DNA of 64,000 nucleotides, taken from Bacteroides sp. (lineage in GTDB: Bacteria; Bacteroidota; Bacteroidia; Bacteroidales; Bacteroidaceae). Made by a program: the position numbers and the translations under genes. How positions within the stretch are numbered: position 1 is the first letter of the stretch; the number at the start of each line of letters is the position of its first letter. The stretch is from positions 62,001 to 126,000 of the forward strand of contig NZ_JAQVBV010000007.1 of NCBI RefSeq assembly GCF_028690125.1, read 5' to 3'. Of this stretch, positions 53,413-61,854 are shown one piece after another. Below the pieces are notes generated by a model that was not told the DNA's origin, made no database searches, and saw only the letters and a list, made by a program, of their open reading frames with translations.

Positions 53413-54792
53413 ATGTCAAGATTCGAAATAAAAATGCCTAAGTTGGGCGAGAGTATAACAGAAGGAACTATTGTTTCCTGGTCTGTAAAAGTGGGCGATG
53501 TCATTCAGGAAGATGATATTCTGTTTGAAGTAAATACTGCTAAAGTTAGTGCAGAAATACCTTCTCCCGTAGCCGGAAAAGTTGTGGAAATCTTATACAA
53601 AGAAGGAGATACGGTAGCCGTGGGAACTGTAGTTGCTGTTGTCGATTTGGATGGAGAAGAATCGTCTGGCGAAACTACTGTCAATGAAGATGCTGCCAAA
53701 GTTGAAACAAATTCTGTTTCGGATACTATATCTACTGAAACCACAAATAGACAGCAAGAATTGAAGGCGGTTGTTGTGGCAGAAGAACGTTGGTATTCTC
53801 CGGTTGTGATTCAATTAGCCAAAGAGGCAAGTATTCCAAAAGAAGAATTGGATTCGATACAAGGAACAGGTTATGAAGGTCGGTTGAGCAAAAAAGATAT
53901 AAAGGATTACATTGACAAGAAGAAGCGGGGAGTGTCTGAAACTTCTAAACCGGGTACTTCCGTACCAGCTACTTCTTCTGTTTCCTCCGTTAAGTCTGCA
54001 TCTTCTGCTTCAACAGTTGCAGTTTCGACAGCATCTACTGCAATAACTTCAGTTGCTTCACCAAAACAAACTTTAGCTCCTGAAACCAATATATCGGGAG
54101 TAGAACTGAAAGAAATGGATCGTGTCCGCCGGATCATTGCCGATCATATGGTTATGTCTAAAAAAGTCTCTCCCCATGTAACAAATGTAGTGGAAGTAGA
54201 TGTTACCAAATTGGTACGTTGGCGTGATCAAAACAAAGATGCATTCTTCCGTCGTGAAGGAGTAAAACTGACTTATATGCCTGCTATTACCGAAGCGGTG
54301 GCTAAAGCTCTGGCAGCCTATCCGCAGGTCAATGTGTCGGTTGATGGATATAATATTCTTTTCAAAAAACATATCAATATCGGTATTGCCGTTTCCTTGA
54401 ATGATGGAAATCTGATTGTACCTGTGGTACACGATGCCGATCATCTGAATTTAAATGGATTGGCAGTTACTATTGACTCTTTGGCTATCAAGGCACGAGA
54501 TAATAAACTGATGCCGGAAGATATTGATGGAGGTACATTTACAATTACCAACTTCGGTACGTTCAAGAGCCTATTTGGAACTCCGATTATCAATCAGCCA
54601 CAGGTTGCTATATTAGGAGTAGGATACATCGAGAAGAAGCCGGCTGTTGTTGAAACACCGGAAGGCGACACGATTGCTATCCGCCATAAGATGTATTTAT
54701 CTTTGTCCTATGACCATCGGGTAGTAGACGGAATGTTGGGAGGTAACTTCCTGCATTTTATAGCTGATTATCTGGAAAACTGGAAAGGCTGA
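53413..54792 (+). CDS. 2-oxo acid dehydrogenase acyltransferase (E2)
   Basis: 459 residues. N-terminal lipoyl domain with the modified Lys44 in NTAKVSAE, a linker, an E3/E1-binding domain (about 131-170, VVIQLAKEASIPKEEL), a Ser/Thr/Ala-rich flexible linker (about 180-225), and the catalytic domain ending YDHRVVDG (His435, Asp439). One lipoyl domain only. The substrate of the complex is most likely branched-chain 2-oxo acids or pyruvate; motif-level reading cannot decide between them. Confidence 0.92.
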   Translation: MSRFEIKMPKLGESITEGTIVSWSVKVGDVIQEDDILFEVNTAKVSAEIPSPVAGKVVEILYKEGDTVAVGTVVAVVDLDGEESSGETTVNEDAAKVETNSVSDTISTETTNRQQELKAVVVAEERWYSPVVIQLAKEASIPKEELDSIQGTGYEGRLSKKDIKDYIDKKKRGVSETSKPGTSVPATSSVSSVKSASSASTVAVSTASTAITSVASPKQTLAPETNISGVELKEMDRVRRIIADHMVMSKKVSPHVTNVVEVDVTKLVRWRDQNKDAFFRREGVKLTYMPAITEAVAKALAAYPQVNVSVDGYNILFKKHINIGIAVSLNDGNLIVPVVHDADHLNLNGLAVTIDSLAIKARDNKLMPEDIDGGTFTITNFGTFKSLFGTPIINQPQVAILGVGYIEKKPAVVETPEGDTIAIRHKMYLSLSYDHRVVDGMLGGNFLHFIADYLENWKG

Positions 54793-54828
54793 TAACTGAT
54801 TGTTTCATTCATAAAGAACTCATTAACT

Positions 54829-56862
54829 ATGAAAAAGTATGATATAAAGACTACAGATGTGGAAACCCTGAAAAAATGGTATCATCTGATGACATTAGGA
54901 CGCGCCTTGGATGAAAAGGCTCCATCCTATTTGCTACAATCTTTAGGCTGGTCTTACCATGCGCCTTATGCAGGCCACGATGGTATTCAACTAGCTATCG
55001 GGCAAGTTTTTACCCGTGGCGAAGATTTCCTGTTCCCTTATTACAGGGATATGCTGACAGTGCTTTCTGCCGGAATGACCCCAGAAGAAATTATTCTGAA
55101 CGGAATATCCAAAGCAACTGATCCCGGCAGTGGAGGACGCCATATGTCGAACCATTTTGCCAAACCGGAATGGCATATTGAAAATATCTCATCTGCTACC
55201 GGAACGCATGACCTTCACGCAGCGGGTGTGGCAAGAGCCATGGTCTATTACGGACATAAAGGAGTCGCTATCACTTCTCATGGTGAGTCCGCCACTTCCG
55301 AAGGCTTCGTTTATGAGGCTATTAATGGTGCCAGCCTCGAACAGCTTCCTGTAATTTTTGTCATTCAGGATAATGGATACGGTATCTCTGTTCCGAAATC
55401 AGAACAAACTGCCAATCGTAAAGTGGCTGAAAACTTTTCCGGTTTTAAAAACCTGAAAATCATCTACTGTAACGGTAAAGATGTTTTCGATTCTATGAAT
55501 GCAATGACCGAAGCACGCGAACACGCTATCAGTACTCGCAATCCGGTTATCGTACAAGCAAATTGTGTTCGTATAGGTTCCCATTCTAATTCGGATAAGC
55601 ATACTCTCTACCGCGATGAAAACGAATTGGAATATGTGAAAGATGCCGACCCATTGGCTAAATTCCGTCGAATGTTACTGAGGTATAAACGTCTGACTGA
55701 AGAAGAATTGCAAGAGATAGAAGTAGCAGCTAAGAAAGAACTTTCTGCTGCCAACCGGAAAGCACTGGCTGCACCCGATCCGGACCCAAAAACTATTTAT
55801 GATTTTGTAACCCCGGAACCTTATCAGCCTGAGAAATACAAAGATGGTACTCACAACCAAGAAGGAGAGAAGACCTTTATGGTGAATGCCATTAACGAAA
55901 CCCTGAAATCAGAGTTCCGTCGCAACCCGAATACATTTATTTGGGGGCAAGATGTTGCCAATAGAGAAAAGGGAGGTGTGTTTAATGTAACCAAAGGTAT
56001 GCAACAGGAGTTTGGAGATGCCCGAGTATTCAGTGCTCCGATTGCTGAAGATTATATTGTCGGCACAGCCAATGGAATGAGCCGTTTTGATCCTAAGATT
56101 CACGTTGTAATAGAAGGAGCAGAGTTTGCCGACTATTTTTGGCCAGCCGTGGAACAATATGTAGAATGTACGCACGAATATTGGCGCAGTAATGGAAAAT
56201 TTGCTCCGAACATCGTTTTGCGTTTAGCTTCAGGAGGCTATATTGGCGGAGGGCTTTACCATTCACAGAATATAGAAGGAGCTTTGACTACTCTTCCGGG
56301 TGCACGTATTGTCTGTCCTTCTTATGCAGACGATGCCGCCGGGTTGCTTCGAACCAGCATACGTTCTAAAGGATTCACATTGTTTCTGGAACCGAAAGCA
56401 CTGTATAATTCGGTAGAAGCCGCTACTGTTGTTCCCGAAGATTTTGAAGTCCCTTTTGGTAAGGCACGTATTCGTCGTGAAGGAACCGACCTGAGTATTA
56501 TTACTTATGGTAATACGACACATTTATGTTTGCAGGCTGCAGAACAATTGGAGAAAGAGAACGGATGGAAAGTAGAAGTTATAGATATTCGTTCGTTGAT
56601 GCCACTGGATGAAGAAACCATCTTTGAATCCGTAAAAAAGACAAGTAAAGCATTAGTCGTTCACGAAGATAAAGTCTTTGCCGGTTTTGGTGCCGAATTG
56701 GCTGCAATGATCGGGTCAGAGATGTTCCATTATCTGGACGGACCGGTTCAACGTGTAGGTTCTACCTTTACTCCTGTAGGGTTCAATCCACTTCTCGAAA
56801 AAGCAATTTTGCCGGATGAGGCTAAAATATATACAGCTGCTAAAAAGTTATTAGAATATTAA
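54829..56862 (+). CDS. 2-oxo acid dehydrogenase E1, alpha and beta subunits fused
   Basis: A 677-residue fusion. Residues 1-330 are the alpha part (GSGGRHMSNHF, thiamine diphosphate region HGESATSEGFVYEA ... IQDNGYGIS); the beta part starts near 346 (EKTFMVNAINETLKSEF) and contains GQDVANREKGGVFNVT, YIVGTANGM and the C-terminal domain VEVIDIRSLMPLDEET. Most bacteria encode the two subunits separately; the fused form is common in Bacteroidota. It decarboxylates the 2-oxo acid and passes the acyl group to the E2 encoded 36 bases upstream. Confidence 0.92.
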   Translation: MKKYDIKTTDVETLKKWYHLMTLGRALDEKAPSYLLQSLGWSYHAPYAGHDGIQLAIGQVFTRGEDFLFPYYRDMLTVLSAGMTPEEIILNGISKATDPGSGGRHMSNHFAKPEWHIENISSATGTHDLHAAGVARAMVYYGHKGVAITSHGESATSEGFVYEAINGASLEQLPVIFVIQDNGYGISVPKSEQTANRKVAENFSGFKNLKIIYCNGKDVFDSMNAMTEAREHAISTRNPVIVQANCVRIGSHSNSDKHTLYRDENELEYVKDADPLAKFRRMLLRYKRLTEEELQEIEVAAKKELSAANRKALAAPDPDPKTIYDFVTPEPYQPEKYKDGTHNQEGEKTFMVNAINETLKSEFRRNPNTFIWGQDVANREKGGVFNVTKGMQQEFGDARVFSAPIAEDYIVGTANGMSRFDPKIHVVIEGAEFADYFWPAVEQYVECTHEYWRSNGKFAPNIVLRLASGGYIGGGLYHSQNIEGALTTLPGARIVCPSYADDAAGLLRTSIRSKGFTLFLEPKALYNSVEAATVVPEDFEVPFGKARIRREGTDLSIITYGNTTHLCLQAAEQLEKENGWKVEVIDIRSLMPLDEETIFESVKKTSKALVVHEDKVFAGFGAELAAMIGSEMFHYLDGPVQRVGSTFTPVGFNPLLEKAILPDEAKIYTAAKKLLEY

Positions 56863-56873
56863 CTCCATGAATT

Positions 56874-57380
56874 ATGAAAAAGATAGGTTTATTTTATGCT
56901 ACCAAAGCGGAAAAGACATCCTGGGTAGCCGAGAAGATTGAGAAAGAGTTTGGGAAAGACAAGATAAACGTGATTCCTATTGAGCAAGCCTGGCAGAATG
57001 ATTTTGCCGCTTACGACCATTTTATAGTAGGTGCTTCTACTTGGTATGACGGTGAACTCCCAACTTATTGGGATGAATTGATACCGGAGTTGCGTACGAT
57101 GGACCTGAAAGGAAAGAAGGTTGCCATTTTCGGTCTTGGCGACCAAATACGGTATCCTGAGAATTTTGCGGATGGTATCGGACTGTTAGCTGAAGTCTTT
57201 GAAGGTGACGGAGCTATTTTGGTCGGTTGTACTTCTCCCGAAGGATATACTTTTGAACGTTCACGTGCTTTACGTGATAGTAAATGGTGTGGTTTAGTAA
57301 TTGACTTGGATAACCAGTCTGAACAGGCGGAAAGAAGAATAAAAGAGTGGTGCGAACAAATCAAAGAAGAGTTTAAATAA
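56874..57380 (+). CDS. fldA: Long-chain flavodoxin
   Basis: A 168-residue flavodoxin starting MKKIGLFYATKAEKTSWV. The FMN isoalloxazine loops (GASTWYDGELPTYW; FGLGDQIRYPENF) are present, as is the long-chain insertion. The phosphate-binding loop reads ATKAEKTS where TxTGxT is usual, so it lacks the normal glycine. It is 12 bases behind the E1 gene, which suggests co-transcription and a link as electron carrier to 2-oxo acid metabolism; that link is inference. Confidence 0.85.
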   Translation: MKKIGLFYATKAEKTSWVAEKIEKEFGKDKINVIPIEQAWQNDFAAYDHFIVGASTWYDGELPTYWDELIPELRTMDLKGKKVAIFGLGDQIRYPENFADGIGLLAEVFEGDGAILVGCTSPEGYTFERSRALRDSKWCGLVIDLDNQSEQAERRIKEWCEQIKEEFK

Positions 57381-57403
57381 GAATACGTATGTAATATAAA
57401 GTT

Positions 57404-57462
57404 TTTCCCTACTAGTAATTAGATCTTACTTATATAGAGTTTACTAATTACTAGTAGGGAAA
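57404..57462. terminator. Perfect 19-bp inverted repeat between convergent genes
   Basis: Arms 57404-57422 and 57444-57462 are exact complements (TTTCCCTACTAGTAATTAG) around a 21-base loop. It lies between fldA and prmA, which converge, so a bidirectional terminator is likely, though no strong T-run follows on the plus side. Confidence 0.6.
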
Positions 57463-57536
57463 CTTATGTTTTGAAGTAAATATCATTAGTCTTTCACAAC
57501 TGTGGAGAACTAACAATATCGACATTTTCATTTAAC

Positions 57537-58388
57537 TTATCCGTTAGGATAGACAAACTTTACTGCAGCCCAACGGTTCTTTTCCTTATGTTCTACGAAC
57601 TTTAATCCCTGTCTTTCTGCTTCTGCCTGAATAGCAGGAATGTCATCTACATAGAAGCCGCTCATAAACAGTTCTGATCCAGGATGCATACACCCAACAT
57701 ACTGTTTCATGTCGTTCAATAGAATATTTCTGTTGATATTAGCAATAATAACATCGAAAGGGCCTTGTCCGTTCAGGGATGAGGCATCTCCTAGTGAAAC
57801 GACAATATTGTCTACATGATTCAATTCTATATTTTCGATAGAGTTGCGAACACACCATTCATCAATATCAATGGCAGTACAAGGCTGTGCGCCGCGCATA
57901 CGTGCAAGTATAGCCAAAATAGAAGTTCCACAGCCCATATCAAGTAATGATTTGCCTTTCAAATCAGTATCCAGCAATTCGCTGATAATAAGACTTGTCG
58001 TTTCATGATGTCCCGTACCAAAAGCCATTTGTGGATTGATCACAATGTCATATTCTGCTTTGGGTACATCCTGATGGAATGTACTATGGATTACACATCG
58101 GTCACCGATGACGATTGGCTGGAAAAAATTCTTCTCCCATTCTTCGTTCCAGTCCTTATCTTCTGCTTCCGTATATGTATAGGTGATTGTTGTATCTGGC
58201 AATGGGAAGTCAGCAATTACATTTTTCACTGTCGCTTCGTCATACAAAGCTTGTTGGATATAAGCAGTCAGTCCTCCTTCCCGTTCTACGAAACTCTCAA
58301 AACCGGCTTCCCCTAGAAAAGCCGCCAATATATCATTCACTGTTTCAGTGCAAGGAAGGGTGGTAAATGTAAACTCAAAGTATTTCAT
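57537..58388 (-). CDS. prmA: Ribosomal protein L11 methyltransferase
   Basis: A 283-residue SAM methyltransferase. The family-specific DKDWNEEWEKNF block precedes the SAM site GTGHHETTSL and LLDMGCGTSILAI, and VIIANINRNIL supplies the NPPF-type motif in its PrmA form. It trimethylates L11 on the ribosome. A TATATTTG box lies 27 bases upstream, so it has its own promoter separate from the transporter operon before it. Confidence 0.93.
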   Translation of the reverse strand: MKYFEFTFTTLPCTETVNDILAAFLGEAGFESFVEREGGLTAYIQQALYDEATVKNVIADFPLPDTTITYTYTEAEDKDWNEEWEKNFFQPIVIGDRCVIHSTFHQDVPKAEYDIVINPQMAFGTGHHETTSLIISELLDTDLKGKSLLDMGCGTSILAILARMRGAQPCTAIDIDEWCVRNSIENIELNHVDNIVVSLGDASSLNGQGPFDVIIANINRNILLNDMKQYVGCMHPGSELFMSGFYVDDIPAIQAEAERQGLKFVEHKEKNRWAAVKFVYPNG

Positions 58389-58414
58389 AATTGTTTTCTA
58401 ATCTAAATAATATG

Positions 58415-58422
58415 CAAATATA
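58415..58422 (-). promoter_or_regulatory. Candidate -7 box of prmA
   Basis: TATATTTG on the minus strand, exact TAnnTTTG, 27 bases before the ATG at 58388. A small TAGGG/CCCTA hairpin (58431-58444) lies just upstream and may end the preceding operon. Confidence 0.5.
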
Positions 58423-58496
58423 ACTGAAAATAGGGAAATCCCTAGCATTTTATTTATGATTCATTGCAATAGATGTATACAGCCCTCTTGATGACA

Positions 58497-59252
58497 TCAT
58501 ACGGATTTTTGGGTAACATCATCCTTGTTTTTTTCTACTTTTTCCTCATTCTCATAAAACTCCTTTTTTTCCTTGTTCTTTTTTTCGATAATGCTTGTAA
58601 TATATACTGTAAATATTGGGAACATCATCATACCCAGTGCAGCTAGTACCACTGAGAGTACCCGACCCGTAGGTGTCACTGCAATGACATTCGACCCAAT
58701 CGTAGTGACATCCATAAATGCCCACCACAGTGCATCTCCATAATCCGTGACATTTGGATTGACTTTATGCTCTACCACAAAAAATGCAAGACTGGCAAAA
58801 TAGACTGTAGATAGCAACATCGTCAAGTAAGAGATAAAAAGCCCTGAAGCTCGGCTGTAAGTAAGCCATCCCACAACGATTGCCAGTGCATATCCACCAC
58901 GAACCAACGGGATGAACCGAATCATATAAGTGATTTCCTGAGAAAAAGTCCAACCCATATAAGTGATAATACTTTGGTAGGGAATGGCTACCAATAGAAA
59001 AATAAAGTGCGTGGAAAGGTAACGCCATTTAGTCTTGGACAAAGCTAATTCAAGCACAAAATCGAATAAGAACAGGATGCAAATCCAAAATTGTACATCC
59101 ATGTACATCACTTTTGTATAGAAAGGAATTCCTTTGAATGTATCTATTGAAATACTGATAACAAGAAATAAGGAAAGCAACAAAATAAGAATATGTAGAA
59201 AGCCATAAATTCCTTTTTTGCGTAAAATGAAATCGTGAAGAGCCATATCCAT
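58497..59252 (-). CDS. Voltage-gated-type ion channel with unusual selectivity filter
   Basis: A 251-residue protein with six hydrophobic helices and a pore loop between the last two (YGDALWWAFMDVTTIGSN, 171-188). The frame is that of bacterial Kv-like potassium channels, but the filter reads TTIGSN instead of TVGYG or TVGYGD, and the fourth helix has only two or three arginines (IRFIPLVRGG). The C-terminus is a Lys/Glu-rich tail, likely coiled. Ion selectivity is thus uncertain. It is 24 bases behind the ECF ATPase gene on the same strand, the last gene of the urea/metal transporter operon. Confidence 0.78.
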   Translation of the reverse strand: MDMALHDFILRKKGIYGFLHILILLLSLFLVISISIDTFKGIPFYTKVMYMDVQFWICILFLFDFVLELALSKTKWRYLSTHFIFLLVAIPYQSIITYMGWTFSQEITYMIRFIPLVRGGYALAIVVGWLTYSRASGLFISYLTMLLSTVYFASLAFFVVEHKVNPNVTDYGDALWWAFMDVTTIGSNVIAVTPTGRVLSVVLAALGMMMFPIFTVYITSIIEKKNKEKKEFYENEEKVEKNKDDVTQKSV

Positions 59253-59276
59253 AACAGTTTAAGATTTAAAATTAAA

Positions 59277-60029
59277 TTATATATTTATTTCATAACTTGC
59301 CAGCATAGCTTGGTAAGGTTGTTCAAGTCCACACCGTTCGAGCAGAGCGATATCGCTGAAAATATCCTTTGTATTTCCGTCCGCTACTACTTTGCCGTCA
59401 TTCATAACCATTGTGCGCTCACACAGTTCCCACACCATCTCCAGATCATGAGTGGCAACCAAACAAGTATGTCTGAATGATCGAATCAGATTGATAATCT
59501 GCCGTCTCGCTTTCGGGTCGAGATTCGAACTAGGTTCGTCCATTACCAGTATATTAGGCTCCATTGAAAGAACGGTAGCTATAGCTACACTTTTTTTCTG
59601 ACCTCCAGAAAGCTGGTAGCTTACTCGCTTTCGCAATGCTGATGCTCCCACTGCATCAAGTGCAAGCTTTACCCGTCGTTCCACTTCTTGCGGTGGGAGT
59701 TTCATATTTATCGGACCGAAAGCTACGTCTTCTTCAACGGTAGGCATAAAAAGCTGGTCATCCGGATTCTGGAACACTAGTCCTACCGACTGTCGGACGA
59801 TAGGAAGCGTTTTCTTATCTATCGGAATATCGCCTACGTTTACAGAACCTTCCTTAGGAAGCAACAGCCCGTTAGTATGTAGTACTAACGTTGATTTTCC
59901 AGCCCCGTTTGCACCGACAAGTGCAACTTTCTCTCCATGTGTAATTCGGAAAGAAACACCTTTCAGAGCTTCGTAGCCATTGGAATAGGTGTAGTGCACA
60001 TTATTGAATTTTATATAGTGGTGACTCAT
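59277..60029 (-). CDS. ECF transporter ATPase, NikO/CbiO type
   Basis: A 250-residue ABC ATPase: Walker A VGANGAGKST, Q-loop FQNPDDQLF (the FQNPDxQ pattern typical of ECF A-components), signature YQLSGGQKK, Walker B ILVMDEPSSNLDP, and switch ATHDLEM. It energises metal uptake with the T and S components encoded directly upstream (12-base gap). Annotation pipelines would call it CbiO; see the NikMN entry for why nickel is more likely. Confidence 0.92.
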   Translation of the reverse strand: MSHHYIKFNNVHYTYSNGYEALKGVSFRITHGEKVALVGANGAGKSTLVLHTNGLLLPKEGSVNVGDIPIDKKTLPIVRQSVGLVFQNPDDQLFMPTVEEDVAFGPINMKLPPQEVERRVKLALDAVGASALRKRVSYQLSGGQKKSVAIATVLSMEPNILVMDEPSSNLDPKARRQIINLIRSFRHTCLVATHDLEMVWELCERTMVMNDGKVVADGNTKDIFSDIALLERCGLEQPYQAMLASYEINI

Positions 60030-60041
60030 GATTGCGAAATG

Positions 60042-60845
60042 TTAAGAATTCGTGAATACATTAAACAACTCGGTTGGATGATAGATTTTCAATAGTAAAA
60101 ACAAGCATATCCAGAGAACGACAAACAACGTCTCCTTCGTCCGCCAAACAGAGTGAGAATTTCCTTCGATATTTCCCGTAAATCCTCTTGCCAACATGGC
60201 ACGGTGAATGCGTTCCGAACGGTCGATGGTGCGGATAAGTAGTTGCCCGATAAAGACTCCCCACATCTTGAATGGATACGATTTCCGTCCAAAACTTCGC
60301 GCCGCTCGTGCCCTGTCCATGCTCAAAGCTTCCTGCATAAGTACCGATATATAGCGATAAACGAATAGCAATTGTGTAGTCAGCAGCGAAGGTATACCCA
60401 GACGTCCCAGACCTCTGCATACGTTATAGAAACCGGTAGTTAAAATCAGGATAAACACTGCCTGCACAGAAATGAGTCCCCGTATAATGATAGATAGAAA
60501 GCTAATCCATCCGGCAGTAATTCCTATTCCATTCACATAAAAAACAACCTGCTTGTCCAGTATCGGATTGAAAATACCGATGAAAACAATAAAAGGTAAC
60601 ACGATGAGCGAACGCTTGAAAACAACTCCGTAGCTGATACCTGCCATGGTGCATGAAACGATAGGATAAATGAGACACAGAATTAATCCTGCCAGATCAT
60701 TGAGCGAAAGCGATAATACAAAAAACAGAAACAGGAGCGTAACAAGTAATTTTGCTCTTGCATCGAGTTTGTGGAGCGGACTACTTTGTTCCGAAGTCTG
60801 TTCCATTCTGTTCAGTTCGTATATACCTTTCTCCAGTTTATTCAT
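60042..60845 (-). CDS. ECF transporter T component, NikQ/CbiQ type
   Basis: A 267-residue membrane protein with about five helices and the ATPase-coupling motifs of ECF T components in its late cytoplasmic part (SMDRARAARSFG; RIHRAMLARGFTG). It couples the ATPase to the NikMN component. Its start overlaps the end of the nikMN gene by eight bases. Confidence 0.9.
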   Translation of the reverse strand: MNKLEKGIYELNRMEQTSEQSSPLHKLDARAKLLVTLLFLFFVLSLSLNDLAGLILCLIYPIVSCTMAGISYGVVFKRSLIVLPFIVFIGIFNPILDKQVVFYVNGIGITAGWISFLSIIIRGLISVQAVFILILTTGFYNVCRGLGRLGIPSLLTTQLLFVYRYISVLMQEALSMDRARAARSFGRKSYPFKMWGVFIGQLLIRTIDRSERIHRAMLARGFTGNIEGNSHSVWRTKETLFVVLWICLFLLLKIYHPTELFNVFTNS

Positions 60846-61827
60846 TGTGTTTCGGCAATATTTTCTTTTTATATTGTAGCAGACTGGAAAGTACCCAAAT
60901 AATTAATACAACAATGATACCACCGATAATTCCGGCGAATGTCGTATCGTAATCGGGTATGACTGCTGTTTTTCCCTGAATGCTCTGAGCAATGTCGTAC
61001 ACCTTGCTCTGGATGCTGACAGGAGGTTCCGTTTGTCCCGTTACGTTGAAGACAGACCATTCGAGTCCGTCAGGATTCGATGATGCCGTCCAACTGAAAG
61101 TTCCTCCGATAATCAAAGCCAGTATAGCAAATACCAGTATCGCCTTTCCGAAACGTGTTTTACTCGATTCAGCGGGTTCCGATTGACGTACCTGCATCAG
61201 TAGCTCCGGTTTATACTTTTGTACGAAATAGAGTACGACAGCCGTGGCAAGTCCCTCTCCGATACCGATAGCAAGATGGATAGGAGTCATGAACATCAGA
61301 AATTGCGATATCGGCAAGGCAGTGATTCCGGAAGCTTCCGTTTCTATAGTGACAGCCAGTGCGCCCAGTTCGAGACTTATTACGCAGGTAAATACAGACA
61401 CCCAGATAATTTTACTAAGAGAAGCGGGATATTTCATCAAAGGTTTGAACACCAGTGGATAAGCAATCAGGCATGCACAGACCGCCATATTGAAAATGTT
61501 ACAGCCGAGAGCCATCAATCCGCCATCTGCAAAAATAAGGCATTGTATAATCAGCACCGAAGCCAACGTGATGAGTGCCGGGCAGGGTCCCAATAATGCC
61601 GCTAGTAATATACCACCTACAATATGTCCACTGGAGCCCGTACCCGGAATGGTAAAGTTAATCATTTGTGCCGCAAAGATGAAAGCACCCATCACGCCCA
61701 TGAGAGGCACGATATTTTCGGTCTGACTCTTTCTTATTTTCTTTGCGGCTATAACAACGAGAGTGCCTGATATTATTCCCATCGTCCCTGCTACTATAGG
61801 AGAGACGAGTGCATCTGCCATATGCAT
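60838..61827 (-). CDS. ECF nickel/cobalt transporter fused substrate component NikMN (CbiM plus PDGLE domain)
   Basis: A 329-residue protein. Residues 1-220 are CbiM/NikM-like with the N-terminal MHMADAL (His2 takes part in metal binding in this family) and seven or so helices. A linker leads to a C-terminal NikN-like part with two helices and a PDGLEWS motif (PDGLE domain). The M-N fusion with PDGLE is characteristic of Nik(MN)QO nickel transporters. Together with the urea transporter upstream, nickel for urease is the likely cargo. It follows the MFS gene after 27 bases. Confidence 0.88.
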   Translation of the reverse strand: MHMADALVSPIVAGTMGIISGTLVVIAAKKIRKSQTENIVPLMGVMGAFIFAAQMINFTIPGTGSSGHIVGGILLAALLGPCPALITLASVLIIQCLIFADGGLMALGCNIFNMAVCACLIAYPLVFKPLMKYPASLSKIIWVSVFTCVISLELGALAVTIETEASGITALPISQFLMFMTPIHLAIGIGEGLATAVVLYFVQKYKPELLMQVRQSEPAESSKTRFGKAILVFAILALIIGGTFSWTASSNPDGLEWSVFNVTGQTEPPVSIQSKVYDIAQSIQGKTAVIPDYDTTFAGIIGGIIVVLIIWVLSSLLQYKKKILPKHNE

Positions 61828-61854
61828 ATTGAATTCATTTTAAAAATTAAACAA

